Source: Robiginitalea aurantiaca (GTDB lineage: Bacteria > Bacteroidota > Bacteroidia > Flavobacteriales > Flavobacteriaceae). From it: a stretch of DNA of 64,000 nucleotides. Both the position numbers and the translations under genes were made by a program. The stretch is from assembly GCF_030380815.1 (NCBI RefSeq), contig NZ_JAUDUY010000007.1, positions 1 through 64,000 of the forward strand. The letters run 5' to 3'. Shown here piece after piece: positions 52,143 through 60,070 of this stretch (within the stretch, counting starts at the first letter, position 1; each line of letters begins with the position of its first letter). The notes beneath the pieces were generated by a model, which was given only the letters and a program-made list of their open reading frames with translations, did not search any database and had not been told where the DNA came from.

Positions 52143-52652
52143 TTACAGGAAATTGCCCTTGTCATCCAGTTTTACTTTAAGGGTTTGATCCCCGTTTTTC
52201 AGGGTAACCTTATAGGTTTGGTCAACTCCTTTGGTCTCATGGTACCGCACCAGGTAGATATCTTCACTCACTATCCATCCTGGGAAACGATCCAGTAAGG
52301 CGTTGCTGACACTTTCAGGGAGTTTAACATTCTTGAATTTTTCGATGGTGCGTGTAATTTTCCCATCGGCATTGTAGGCTGCAAGGATCTTTCCGTCGGG
52401 GATGTAAAAACTTATTTGATAGTAATCGTAGTCATCCTGATAGTAATCGGAGTTTTCCAGGTTAAAGGCGGCTACCTTCCGTTGCAACATTTTAACGGGG
52501 ATAGATGCAGGTTCTTCAGATGCCAGACTATTCAGGTACTTGTAGTTTGTGGCATAGACGACCACTTCGGATAATTCTTCGGTCTTGATGACCTGAGCCA
52601 GCATCGGGCTGGTCAACCCGACACACAGCAGACATAACAGTAACTTTTTCAT
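52143..52652 (-). CDS. Secreted PepSY-like protein
   Basis: A 169-residue protein with a signal peptide (ending MLAQ) and a single small domain. The pattern LPESVSNALLDRFPGWIVSEDIYLV, followed by beta strands YKVTLKNGDQTLKVKLDDKGNFL, is typical of PepSY-like/DUF2874 periplasmic proteins of Bacteroidota. Its function is unknown. The upstream operator module is oriented toward this gene, not toward the divergent flavin reductase. Confidence 0.7.
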   Translation of the reverse strand: MKKLLLCLLCVGLTSPMLAQVIKTEELSEVVVYATNYKYLNSLASEEPASIPVKMLQRKVAAFNLENSDYYQDDYDYYQISFYIPDGKILAAYNADGKITRTIEKFKNVKLPESVSNALLDRFPGWIVSEDIYLVRYHETKGVDQTYKVTLKNGDQTLKVKLDDKGNFL

Positions 52653-52702
52653 GATTAGAATTTTAGGTTAATACTCATAGGGTATATCTGCAGTCTGTGA
52701 CA

Positions 52703-52746
52703 TAAAAGTATCTAACAGGTCCTTTTCTAACAATGACCTGCATCAG
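52703..52746 (-). promoter_or_regulatory. Crp/Fnr-type operator plus -7 box, PepSY-like gene
   Basis: ATGACCTGCATCAG at 52733-52746 (TGAC-N4-ATCA) is centred 33 bp from TACTTTTA on the minus strand (52710-52703). No -7 box exists at that distance on the plus strand, so the minus-strand gene is the target. Confidence 0.65.
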
Positions 52747-52850
52747 TCGTGGCGGTAGGATTCATACAAGGGGATTGGGCTCCTGATCCAAATCATTGGA
52801 CGGGCCGGGGCAGTTTTGTAGCTTTTGATTTCAAACCAAAGCCTGTCGTT

Positions 52851-53462
52851 ATGATCCCTCCGATATCCCAGAAATGGGTACCCCTGGACACGGACCGGCC
52901 CATCTGGAGTCGCTTCTTTATGATTGCCCCCCTTGCCGTGGTTGGGACCCGGGAGGCGGATGGCTATGACCTGGCTCCAAAGCACATGATTACCCCCATG
53001 GGATTTGAGAACTATATCGGGTTTGTTTGTACCCCTGCGCATGGGACTTATCAGAATATTGAAGTGAGGGGTGAGTTCACGATGAGTTTTCCGATGGCGG
53101 ACCAGGTTTTGATCTCTTCCCTTACAGCTTCTCCAAGACAGTCCGGGATATCCAAAATGGAGCAGATCATCGATGCGCTACCCACGTGCCGGGCCGCTGA
53201 AGTAGATGCCCTTTTCCTGGAACAATCCTACCTGATGCTGGAGTGTAAACACTTCCGTACAATCGATGGGTTTGGCGGAAACAGCCTGATTACAGGGACT
53301 ATTCTCCACGCCTATGTGCATCCGGACTACCTGAGGGTTTCCGAACAGGACGAACAGCAGTTGCTTCACGAGCACCCGCTTCTGGCCTATGTGGCCGAAG
53401 GAAGGTTCTCTCGGGTTGCAGAGACCTATCATTTCCCCTTTCCTAAAGGATTTAATAGATGA
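52851..53462 (+). CDS. Flavin reductase-like FMN-binding split-barrel protein
   Basis: A protein of about 203 residues with the split-barrel flavin reductase layout: PLAVVGTREADGYDLAP (FMN-binding strand pair) and a GTYQNIEVRGEFTMSFP block. It may bind FMN and reduce or sense it. The open frame extends to a GTG at 52749, but the upstream part lacks domain character and contains a promoter-like TAGCTTTTG, so the ATG at 52851 is chosen. The stop overlaps the next start (ATGA). It heads a tight three-gene operon with an M20 peptidase and a P-loop protein. Confidence 0.78.
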   Translation: MIPPISQKWVPLDTDRPIWSRFFMIAPLAVVGTREADGYDLAPKHMITPMGFENYIGFVCTPAHGTYQNIEVRGEFTMSFPMADQVLISSLTASPRQSGISKMEQIIDALPTCRAAEVDALFLEQSYLMLECKHFRTIDGFGGNSLITGTILHAYVHPDYLRVSEQDEQQLLHEHPLLAYVAEGRFSRVAETYHFPFPKGFNR

Positions 53463-54631
53463 TACACTCCACCGACATAGCAAAAGATATGCAGGACTGG
53501 CTGGGTACCAGGCAGGACACCATCCGGGATTTCATTAAGGAGCTCGCTCTGATGGAATCTCCCTCATCGGACCCGGAGGCCCTTTCCGATCTGCTCCAAT
53601 GGCTGGAAGACAGAATGCGGGCACTGGGAATGTATACCTTAAGGGTTCCGGGCACTAAATCAGGCGGATACTTATACGCACGCCCAATGGAAAAGACCCC
53701 AAACCAGCCCATTCAATTACTTCTCGGGCATTGTGATACGGTATGGCCCTTAAGGACCCTTGAAATGATGCCGCTCAGGGAGAAGGACGCCCGATTGGCG
53801 GGACCCGGGGTCTATGATATGAAGGCGGGCATTGCACAGATCTTTTTTGCCCTGCACTGCCTTGCTGCCCTCGATTTGACGCCCAAAGTGCTTCCGGTGG
53901 TACTTATCAATTCAGATGAGGAAGTCGGCAGCAAGGAATCCACCCCAGCCATTCGTCGTCTGGCCCGGATCGCCGACCGGGCATATGTAATGGAGCCCCC
54001 TTTGGGGCTGGAGGGAAAGTTGAAAACAACGCGTAAGGGACTCGGTCGGTTTACCCTGACCGTTTATGGCAAGGCCGCCCATGCGGGGCTTGATCCTGAA
54101 AAGGGTGCCAATGCCATTGTAGAAATGGCATTGCTCGTGCAGCAGTTGTATGCTTTGAACGATTTTGACAGGGGTACTACGGTAAACGTCGGACTGATCG
54201 AAGGAGGTATCTCCCCAAACACCATAGCTCCTGAAAGCCGTGTTGTCCTGGATGTTCGGGTACTTACAGCGGTCGAAGGTAAGCGGGTGGAAACCGCAAT
54301 CAGGGCCCTTCGGGTTAAGGCAAAAGGTGTCCGGCTGGAAATTGATGGCGGGTTTGGAAGGCCTCCTATGGAAAGCACGTCCAGGAATCGGCGTCTATGG
54401 ACCATGGCGGCAAAAACAGGACGGGTTCTGGGGCTTGAATTGGAACAGGCCAGTGCAGGGGGAGGATCTGACGGAAATACAGCGAGTCAGTATACGGCAA
54501 CCCTGGACGGTCTGGGGACTCCGGGGGACGGGGCCCATGCCCTTCACGAATTCATAGAGACGGACCGTCTCGTAGAACGCACCACCCTTCTGACACTCTT
54601 GCTTATGATGGACCCGGTAAGGCATACATAG
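53459..54631 (+). CDS. M20-family metallopeptidase (CPG2-like)
   Basis: A 390-residue zinc amidohydrolase. The metal-binding motifs are complete: LLGHCDTVWPL, PGVYDMKAGI, NSDEEVGS and, at the end, GDGAHALHE; the dimerisation domain starts at GLGRFTLTVYGKAAHAG. The pattern is closest to carboxypeptidase G2/ArgE-like M20 enzymes, which split an N-acyl amino acid or C-terminal glutamate. The substrate is unknown. It overlaps the flavin reductase gene by 4 bp and abuts the next gene with no gap. Confidence 0.9.
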   Translation: MIHSTDIAKDMQDWLGTRQDTIRDFIKELALMESPSSDPEALSDLLQWLEDRMRALGMYTLRVPGTKSGGYLYARPMEKTPNQPIQLLLGHCDTVWPLRTLEMMPLREKDARLAGPGVYDMKAGIAQIFFALHCLAALDLTPKVLPVVLINSDEEVGSKESTPAIRRLARIADRAYVMEPPLGLEGKLKTTRKGLGRFTLTVYGKAAHAGLDPEKGANAIVEMALLVQQLYALNDFDRGTTVNVGLIEGGISPNTIAPESRVVLDVRVLTAVEGKRVETAIRALRVKAKGVRLEIDGGFGRPPMESTSRNRRLWTMAAKTGRVLGLELEQASAGGGSDGNTASQYTATLDGLGTPGDGAHALHEFIETDRLVERTTLLTLLLMMDPVRHT

Positions 54632-55672
54632 ATGAAAAAACAAGTTGAAATATTTACCTCGCTCACCCGGATTTCCGATCTGGCTGAAACCCCTTTTGAC
54701 GTCCGTAGCCTTGAGCGGGAGTTTTGGGAAATGGGGGATTATGTGGTATGTAAAATCACAGATCCGGGAGGACATTCCCTGCTCATTGAGCTGCAGAGCG
54801 GCCGTATGCGGGGGGTCATTGGGGGTGAAACGATCATAGGGGCCCTGGGAGAACGATTTGCCACCCTGGAGGCAACAGGCAGTTGGCAAGCCGTAGGTCA
54901 AAATGGAAAGATGCACGTGCTTACAGGGGCAGGCCTTTTTGGCAAGCTTACTTCTAAATCCGTATACCTCCCGCAGATGATGGAACTCAACTATGTGGGG
55001 CATGTTTTTAGGAACGGTCATAAATTGCGGATGGAGGATTTTGTGGCACCCGTGGAGGAGCGGCCTTTTCAGACCCCGGTAATCCTTTTCTACGGTACTT
55101 CCATGTCTGCCGGGAAAACGACATCCGCCCGGATTGTCACCCACCTTTTTAAATCGGCAGGGTATTCGGTTGTTGGGGCCAAACTGGCTGGGGCCGGAAG
55201 GTACAGGGATATTCTTGCCGTAAAAGACGTGGGGGCTGATGCCGTTTTTGACTTTGTGGACGTAGGCCTGCCTTCTTCGATCTGCGGGGAGGCGCTTTAC
55301 AGGAAAAAGTTACGTCAGTTGCTCAACCGGATGGCTGCCATAAGGGCTGATATTGCTGTAGTCGAGATCGGGGCTTCCCCCATGGAACCCTATAACGGAT
55401 CAATGGCTATTGAAGCCCTCCAACCCAACCTTAAGTATGCTGTTATGAGTGCCTCCGATCCCTATGCTGTTTATGGTTTGATAAAGGCTTATGGGATGAC
55501 CCCGGACCTGGTAACAGGGGTGGCCTCCAATACGCTGGCGGGTATAGCCCTGGTTAAGCAATTGTGTGGCATACAGGCCATTAATTTCTTGAACCCTGAA
55601 AATGGCACTTTGCTGCGCGAGCTCATCGGACAGGCTACGGGAATGGATCTCAAAATCCCATCTGTATATTGA
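54632..55672 (+). CDS. P-loop NTPase, DUF1611-like
   Basis: A 346-residue protein with an N-terminal domain of about 140 residues followed by a P-loop NTPase domain. The Walker A is GTSMSAGKTTSAR, and AVVEIGASP is a candidate Walker B. The C-terminal domain resembles DUF1611/DgcN-type proteins, some of which are D-glutamate N-acetyltransferases; that activity is only a suggestion. It starts on the base after the M20 peptidase stop, so the two are translationally coupled. An M20 deacylase next to an acyltransferase-like NTPase may act on the same N-acyl amino acid. Confidence 0.65.
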   Translation: MKKQVEIFTSLTRISDLAETPFDVRSLEREFWEMGDYVVCKITDPGGHSLLIELQSGRMRGVIGGETIIGALGERFATLEATGSWQAVGQNGKMHVLTGAGLFGKLTSKSVYLPQMMELNYVGHVFRNGHKLRMEDFVAPVEERPFQTPVILFYGTSMSAGKTTSARIVTHLFKSAGYSVVGAKLAGAGRYRDILAVKDVGADAVFDFVDVGLPSSICGEALYRKKLRQLLNRMAAIRADIAVVEIGASPMEPYNGSMAIEALQPNLKYAVMSASDPYAVYGLIKAYGMTPDLVTGVASNTLAGIALVKQLCGIQAINFLNPENGTLLRELIGQATGMDLKIPSVY

Positions 55673-55836
55673 GCAAGGGCTCCCGACAATACCTGGAGGC
55701 GTGCCGTCTTTTTAGGGATGAGGCCGAGGCAGTTACAAAATCAGAAATCCGCCAGGCCATGTATGGGTCCGGCGGAATTCGCAATGGCTTGAGAACAAGT
55801 TCCCACAAGCGGTTACCGATGCATACAGAAATTTAA
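55669..55836 (+). CDS. Possible small coupled ORF (55 residues)
   Basis: A TTG at 55669 overlaps the TGA of the NTPase gene. It opens a 55-residue frame with protein-like composition (SRQYLEACRLFRDEAEAV, then IRQAMYGSGGIRNG). A hairpin with TCCGCC/GGCGGA arms (55748-55776) lies inside. The start codon is weak and no family is recognised; it could be a real small protein, a decayed gene end or chance. Confidence 0.35.
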   Translation: MSKGSRQYLEACRLFRDEAEAVTKSEIRQAMYGSGGIRNGLRTSSHKRLPMHTEI

Positions 55837-55863
55837 TAACAAGGTCCTTTGCCCAATTTGAAA

Positions 55864-55877
55864 ATGATCTGTGTCAT
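55864..55877. promoter_or_regulatory. Orphan Crp/Fnr-type dyad
   Basis: ATGATCTGTGTCAT matches the operator consensus of this window, but it lies between convergent genes and no good -7 box stands at 33 bp on either strand (minus strand TGTTATTA is poor). Downstream on the plus strand TAGGTTTA (55889-55896) is 22 bp away. It may serve a small untranslated RNA or be non-functional. The rest of 55837-55952 shows nothing else. Confidence 0.45.
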
Positions 55878-55952
55878 GCCCAGGGCGATAGGTTTATTCA
55901 ATTATGATCCCTCTTGAGCCTTTTCTGCCGCATCCCGGAATTGTGATCCAAT

Positions 55953-56405
55953 CTAGAACATCAGGTTAGAGTAAATCATATGCTTCAAATCCTTGGGGAG
56001 GGCATCCCGAACATCTTCCAGTTCCCCCAGGGAGATATTCTTTCTTAAAAACATAAAGGTGAGCTGTATGTATTTTTCGGCGAGGTCGTCTTCATACCCA
56101 AAATCATTTACAGCAGCAACCCCGTCGTGTTCCCTGACCATCTGTATGAATTCCTCCATATGTTTGATTCGGTCCGGTCTTCGTCTCATGGTCCAGCCAT
56201 TGACGTAAACAGCCTTTAGGAACATGGGTAGTTGTGCTATCAGTTGCAGGGATTCCTCAAAGGGAATAATATCCCTAAGGGAGTGAAGTGTTGCCGTAAG
56301 AATTCGACCCGCCTTATCCTGGTCGGGTCCAAATCCCATGTGTTTCGTGTACGCTTTCAAAAAAGCGCGTCCTTCATTTGCGTATTGATTGAAATTGAGT
56401 GCCAT
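55953..56405 (-). CDS. DUF2267 domain protein
   Basis: A 150-residue helical protein matching DUF2267: NFNQYANEGRAFLKAYTKHMG, KAGRILTATLHSLRDIIPFEESLQLIAQLP and a C-terminal DLPKDLKHMIYSNLMF-like block containing ALPKDLKHMI. No catalytic residues or membrane segments are visible. Related proteins often sit with stress and universal-stress genes. The upstream module places it in the Crp/Fnr-type regulon. Confidence 0.85.
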   Translation of the reverse strand: MALNFNQYANEGRAFLKAYTKHMGFGPDQDKAGRILTATLHSLRDIIPFEESLQLIAQLPMFLKAVYVNGWTMRRRPDRIKHMEEFIQMVREHDGVAAVNDFGYEDDLAEKYIQLTFMFLRKNISLGELEDVRDALPKDLKHMIYSNLMF

Positions 56406-56431
56406 AACAATATCATTTTAGGATTCACCCC

Positions 56432-56475
56432 TAAAAGTGCTATTTTAAAATGGCAGTGGAAATGACCTGTGTCAA
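56432..56475 (-). promoter_or_regulatory. Crp/Fnr-type operator plus -7 box, DUF2267 gene
   Basis: ATGACCTGTGTCAA at 56462-56475 (perfect TGAC/GTCA arms) is centred 33 bp from CACTTTTA on the minus strand (56439-56432), a one-mismatch relative of the TACTTTTA boxes at 52703 and 59914. Confidence 0.65.
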
Positions 56476-56500
56476 TCTGCAGAAAAACTAATTTTTACAT

Positions 56501-57157
56501 TCAGGAACCGGCGGAGACTTCTCCCTTTACAATTTCGGGACCTGAAGATGTGCCAATGCGAGTGGCCCCGGATTGAAGATATTTTACAGCGGTTTCGTAT
56601 TCCCTGATTCCCCCGGAGGCCTTGATGCCCATTGCGTTTCCCACTTCGGATTTCATCAGACGTACATCCTGAAGGGTGGCTCCGGCGGTCCCAAAACCCG
56701 TGGACGTCTTCACATAATCCCAACCGGCCTCCAGGGCCAGTCGACAGCCCAGGCGTTTTTGGGCCTCACTAAGGTAACAGGTTTCCAGGATCAGCTTAAG
56801 AATCGCCCGGGGGGCGGCTTCCCGAATGCGATCGAGTTCCCTTCGGACCTCCGTCGTTTTACCGGACAGCATCCAACCGACATTCATTACCACATCCAGC
56901 TCCCTGGCTCCGTTTGTAAAATAGGTTTCCGCTTCAAAACATTTGGATGCGGTTTCTGAATTGCCGTGGGGAAACCCAACCACTGCGGCCACAAGGACAT
57001 CGCTACCGGCAAGCAGTGACGCACAAAGTTCCACCCAGGCCCCGCTTACACAGATGGATTTGAAATGGTATTCCAGGCCTTCCCGGCAAAGTTTTCGGAT
57101 ATCGGATTCCGTAGCACCGGGCGCCAGAAGTGTATGGTCTAAATACCCCGCTATCAT
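56501..57157 (-). CDS. deoC: Deoxyribose-phosphate aldolase
   Basis: A 218-residue class I aldolase that splits 2-deoxyribose 5-phosphate into glyceraldehyde 3-phosphate and acetaldehyde. The Schiff-base Lys is in YVKTSTGF, another active-site Lys in IKASGGIR, and LDHTLL and VVGFPHG are family motifs. A longer frame starts at 57199, but a -7-like TACTTTTA (57188-57181) lies inside it, so the ATG at 57157 is preferred. It is monocistronic, among stress and acetate-metabolism genes. Confidence 0.94.
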   Translation of the reverse strand: MIAGYLDHTLLAPGATESDIRKLCREGLEYHFKSICVSGAWVELCASLLAGSDVLVAAVVGFPHGNSETASKCFEAETYFTNGARELDVVMNVGWMLSGKTTEVRRELDRIREAAPRAILKLILETCYLSEAQKRLGCRLALEAGWDYVKTSTGFGTAGATLQDVRLMKSEVGNAMGIKASGGIREYETAVKYLQSGATRIGTSSGPEIVKGEVSAGS

Positions 57158-57232
57158 AATGGCTTCTGTTGCGTTCTGATTAAAAGTATGAAGAAACATT
57201 CAATCCGTCCCGCTATATCGGGTCCGCTCCAA

Positions 57233-57276
57233 CTGACAGAAGTCATAGCAGGTCTTTTACTTCAGGGGTACCTTTA
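57233..57276 (+). promoter_or_regulatory. Crp/Fnr-type operator plus -7 box, tandem usp genes
   Basis: CTGACAGAAGTCAT at 57233-57246 (TGAC/GTCA arms) is centred 33 bp from TACCTTTA (57269-57276). The predicted start lies about 20 bp before the ATG at 57302. Confidence 0.65.
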
Positions 57277-57301
57277 AGTCGAATCAATACCCGGCTGTAC
57301 G

Positions 57302-58150
57302 ATGAAAACGATCCTGATACCTACTGATTTTTCCGATAATGCCTGGCATGCCATTTCCTATGCCATGAATTTCTTTAAAGACGAAACCTGTACTTTTTAC
57401 ATTCTGCATACCTATTCGCCCGCTTTTTACCGTATGGATTATGCGATTGGCGGCCCCAGTTTTAGTGCAATACCGGATGTGGGTGTGGATATTTCCCTCA
57501 TGGGTCTGGAAAAAACCGTGGCTGATATCAAAAACACATTTGCCAACCCGGACCATCGGTATGAGGTGGTGTCTTCATTTAATACCCTGACCGATGAAAT
57601 ACAGGAACTGGTTGCTAAAAAGGATATCGACCTTATCGTAATGGGGACACAGGGAGCCAGTGGGGCAAAAGAGGTGTTTCTCGGTTCCAATACGGTTTTC
57701 GTAATACGAAAGGCTACGGTTCCGGTTATGGCCATACCCGAGAAAGTAAAATACCATCCCGTGCGAAACCTCTTGTTCCCCAGTGATTATCTCACCCGAT
57801 ATTCACCTGAAGATCTGCAACCCGTCCTGCATATGGCTCGAATACACCAGGCCCGGATCACATTTTTGCACGTCATTGAGGAAACCGGGTTAACTCTGGC
57901 TCAGAAAGAGAATAAGGCCCACCTGGAACGCCAAATGGAGGAACTCGAATATGAGGCCGTCACCCTGGAAAAGGAATTGATGCCCGATGCGGTATTGAAT
58001 TATATCGATGAGCATCCGGTTGACCTCCTGGTGATGATGAACCGGAAGCATTCTTTTTTTGAACGCCTGATGATCCGTCAGAATATTGACAAAATTGGAT
58101 TTCATGTACAAATACCATTTGTCGTAGTGCCGGATTCTATTGAAATTTAA
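57302..58150 (+). CDS. Universal stress protein, tandem UspA domains
   Basis: A 282-residue protein with two UspA-like domains. The first carries the nucleotide-binding pattern G-x2-G-x9-G-S as GTQGASGAKEVFLGSNTV (about 119-136); the second (about 150-282) lacks it. KTILIPTDFS begins each tandem Usp gene in this cluster. It is presumed to bind ATP and aid survival under energy or oxygen limitation. It lies 17 bp before the next usp gene, under the Crp/Fnr-type module at 57233-57276. Confidence 0.9.
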   Translation: MKTILIPTDFSDNAWHAISYAMNFFKDETCTFYILHTYSPAFYRMDYAIGGPSFSAIPDVGVDISLMGLEKTVADIKNTFANPDHRYEVVSSFNTLTDEIQELVAKKDIDLIVMGTQGASGAKEVFLGSNTVFVIRKATVPVMAIPEKVKYHPVRNLLFPSDYLTRYSPEDLQPVLHMARIHQARITFLHVIEETGLTLAQKENKAHLERQMEELEYEAVTLEKELMPDAVLNYIDEHPVDLLVMMNRKHSFFERLMIRQNIDKIGFHVQIPFVVVPDSIEI

Positions 58151-58167
58151 CCGAGCAATTTAATGTC

Positions 58168-59016
58168 ATGAAAACGATCCTGATTCCCACCGATTTTTCT
58201 CAGAATGCATGGAACGCCTTATTCACGGCCCTCAAACTTTTCCGAAATGAAGATTGCCGATTCCTGCTGCTCAATACCTACGAGCCGAATCTTATTAATG
58301 TATTGGGAGACCAGGGTGAAAAAAGACTTGGGCTTATTTACGAGTCCCTGGAGGCAGAGTCCCGGGAAAAAATGAAAAACGTACTTAACGAATTAACCAC
58401 CTATTCGCTCAGACCCGGGAATGAGTTTAAAACACGTTGTGCACCCGGAGATCTTGTTTCCGAAGTCAAAAAACTCGTAAAAAAGGGAAGGATCGATATG
58501 ATTGTGATGGGTACGAAGGGGGCTAGCGGTGCAGACCGGGTGTTTATGGGAAGCAATGCAGTGCGCATTTTAAAACACATTTCGAACCGCCCCATCCTTG
58601 CAGTTCCAGAGGGTTATAATTTTCAGGCCCTCAAAACAGTGTTGTTGCCGACAGATTTCATGCACTACTACGAATCGTTCGAACTACAGCCATTGCTCGA
58701 TCTTATGGAACCATGGGAGGCTGAGGTTCGCGTGGCCTATGCGGCAAAGGAGTTCAAACTCAATTCTACCCAGGAATCCAATAAAAAACTCCTGCAAACC
58801 CGACTCAAATCAGAGAATTCAAGATTTGTTGAGATTCCACTGGAGACTAGTGTTTCCGATAGTATCCGGCAATATGGAAGTGCTATTGAAGCAGATATGA
58901 TAGCCCTGATGCAACACCGACATAGTTTTCTTGAAGCCGTTACAAAAGAAAAAGTGGTAAAACGTATCGCTTTTGATACTGAGATACCACTTTTTATACT
59001 ACCCAAACGGCTTTAG
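58168..59016 (+). CDS. Universal stress protein, tandem UspA domains
   Basis: A 282-residue paralogue of the preceding gene, with the same KTILIPTDFS start and a complete ATP-binding signature GTKGASGADRVFMGSNAV in the first domain. The second domain is degenerate. The shared length and start point to a tandem duplication that has since diverged. Its end overlaps the convergent third usp gene by 4 bp. Confidence 0.9.
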   Translation: MKTILIPTDFSQNAWNALFTALKLFRNEDCRFLLLNTYEPNLINVLGDQGEKRLGLIYESLEAESREKMKNVLNELTTYSLRPGNEFKTRCAPGDLVSEVKKLVKKGRIDMIVMGTKGASGADRVFMGSNAVRILKHISNRPILAVPEGYNFQALKTVLLPTDFMHYYESFELQPLLDLMEPWEAEVRVAYAAKEFKLNSTQESNKKLLQTRLKSENSRFVEIPLETSVSDSIRQYGSAIEADMIALMQHRHSFLEAVTKEKVVKRIAFDTEIPLFILPKRL

Positions 59017-59876
59017 AAAAACAATGCCTGAAGGTTTCGCTCGTTGAAGCTGAGCAGGGGTAATTGGTTTCGTGATGCCATTTTTTTGACGTGTCCCTTG
59101 TGAAACAGTTTTTTAGCCGCTCCTTTGTGGATTCGTTCGAGCATTGCAATCATACCCGCGTGCTGATTTTCTGAGTATTTTTCAAGGGTGGAAGTGATGT
59201 TTTTCGATTCCAGTACTTCAAAGTGAATCCGATCGTAGTCAATTTTAGTTTCTACCATTTCCCGGAACCATTCCATCTGTGGAATTCCAGCGTATTTTTT
59301 GTCAGCAGTAACATGAACAACCCTGATATTTGCCTGCCATACCCTGGCAAGTTCCACTACTTTTTCCAGCGCCTTTAAATCCTCAACTTCAAAATCTGTC
59401 GCATAGACTAGGTCTGTGAGTTTTTCGAAGTGGTGGTTCGTGGGTACTGTGAGTACCGGGCAAGGGGCCTTGTCTATTAGTTTTTTAGCTGTGCTTCCCA
59501 TAACCAGGTCTTTAAGGGCGCTTTCACCCTTCATGCCCACAATTATCATTCTCACATGCCAGTCTGTTGCTTTGGAAATGATGCCGGACAATACGGACAT
59601 ATTTTCAACGGGTTCAAAAACCACTTCTTCCGGCCTGGGTGCTTCTTCTCCAATCACCCGTTCATAAAAATCGATCAGCCGTTTGCGTTCATGTCCTCCT
59701 GTATCTTTTCTGAGATCGGGGAAAGGGGTGTCTAATTGAGTCCCCAGAATGGTTGGAAGATCGTAAACATGGGTGAGTACAAGTCGCATTCCAAGCATTT
59801 GGCTCAGGTTGTTGGCATATCTCAGCGCACTGGCTGAGGCCATCGAAAAGTCGGTTGCGTAGAGTATAGATTTCAT
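59013..59876 (-). CDS. Universal stress protein, tandem UspA domains
   Basis: A 287-residue protein with two UspA-like domains. The first has GMKGESALKDLVMGSTAK, matching the G-x2-G-x9-G-S/T nucleotide-binding pattern closely (Gly replaced by Ser in the second position); the second lacks it. It is transcribed in the opposite direction from the other two usp genes and has its own operator module. The three genes together look like one regulon unit. Confidence 0.9.
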   Translation of the reverse strand: MKSILYATDFSMASASALRYANNLSQMLGMRLVLTHVYDLPTILGTQLDTPFPDLRKDTGGHERKRLIDFYERVIGEEAPRPEEVVFEPVENMSVLSGIISKATDWHVRMIIVGMKGESALKDLVMGSTAKKLIDKAPCPVLTVPTNHHFEKLTDLVYATDFEVEDLKALEKVVELARVWQANIRVVHVTADKKYAGIPQMEWFREMVETKIDYDRIHFEVLESKNITSTLEKYSENQHAGMIAMLERIHKGAAKKLFHKGHVKKMASRNQLPLLSFNERNLQALFF

Positions 59877-59913
59877 TTTTGTACAGTTTATAGGTAGTAT
59901 TGGATTTAAAACC

Positions 59914-59957
59914 TAAAAGTAGTTCAGTACTCCGGGAACCCAAATGATTTACATCAG
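59914..59957 (-). promoter_or_regulatory. Crp/Fnr-type operator plus -7 box, third usp gene
   Basis: ATGATTTACATCAG at 59944-59957 (TGAT/ATCA arms) is centred 33 bp from TACTTTTA on the minus strand (59921-59914). Confidence 0.68.
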
Positions 59958-60041
59958 TCCGCGGCCTGGGATTATGGTTTATCAGGGTGTATTTAATGGA
60001 GATTTTAAGGTATTCTGGACCTCTGTTACTGTCGTAACTCC

Positions 60042-60049
60042 TACTTTTG
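60042..60049 (+). promoter_or_regulatory. -7 box of the pta-ackA operon
   Basis: TACTTTTG is an exact match to TAnnTTTG, 22 bp before the pta ATG. No Crp/Fnr-type dyad lies at the 33-bp position, so these acetate genes seem to be outside that regulon despite their location. Confidence 0.5.
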
Positions 60050-60070
60050 CCACATTGTAAGTTATCCACG

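Noticed and set aside
55905-55970. 21-codon frame after the orphan operator (starts MIPLEPFLPHPG)
   Set aside because: Too short and overlapping the end of the DUF2267 gene; no ribosome-binding or conservation evidence can be seen.
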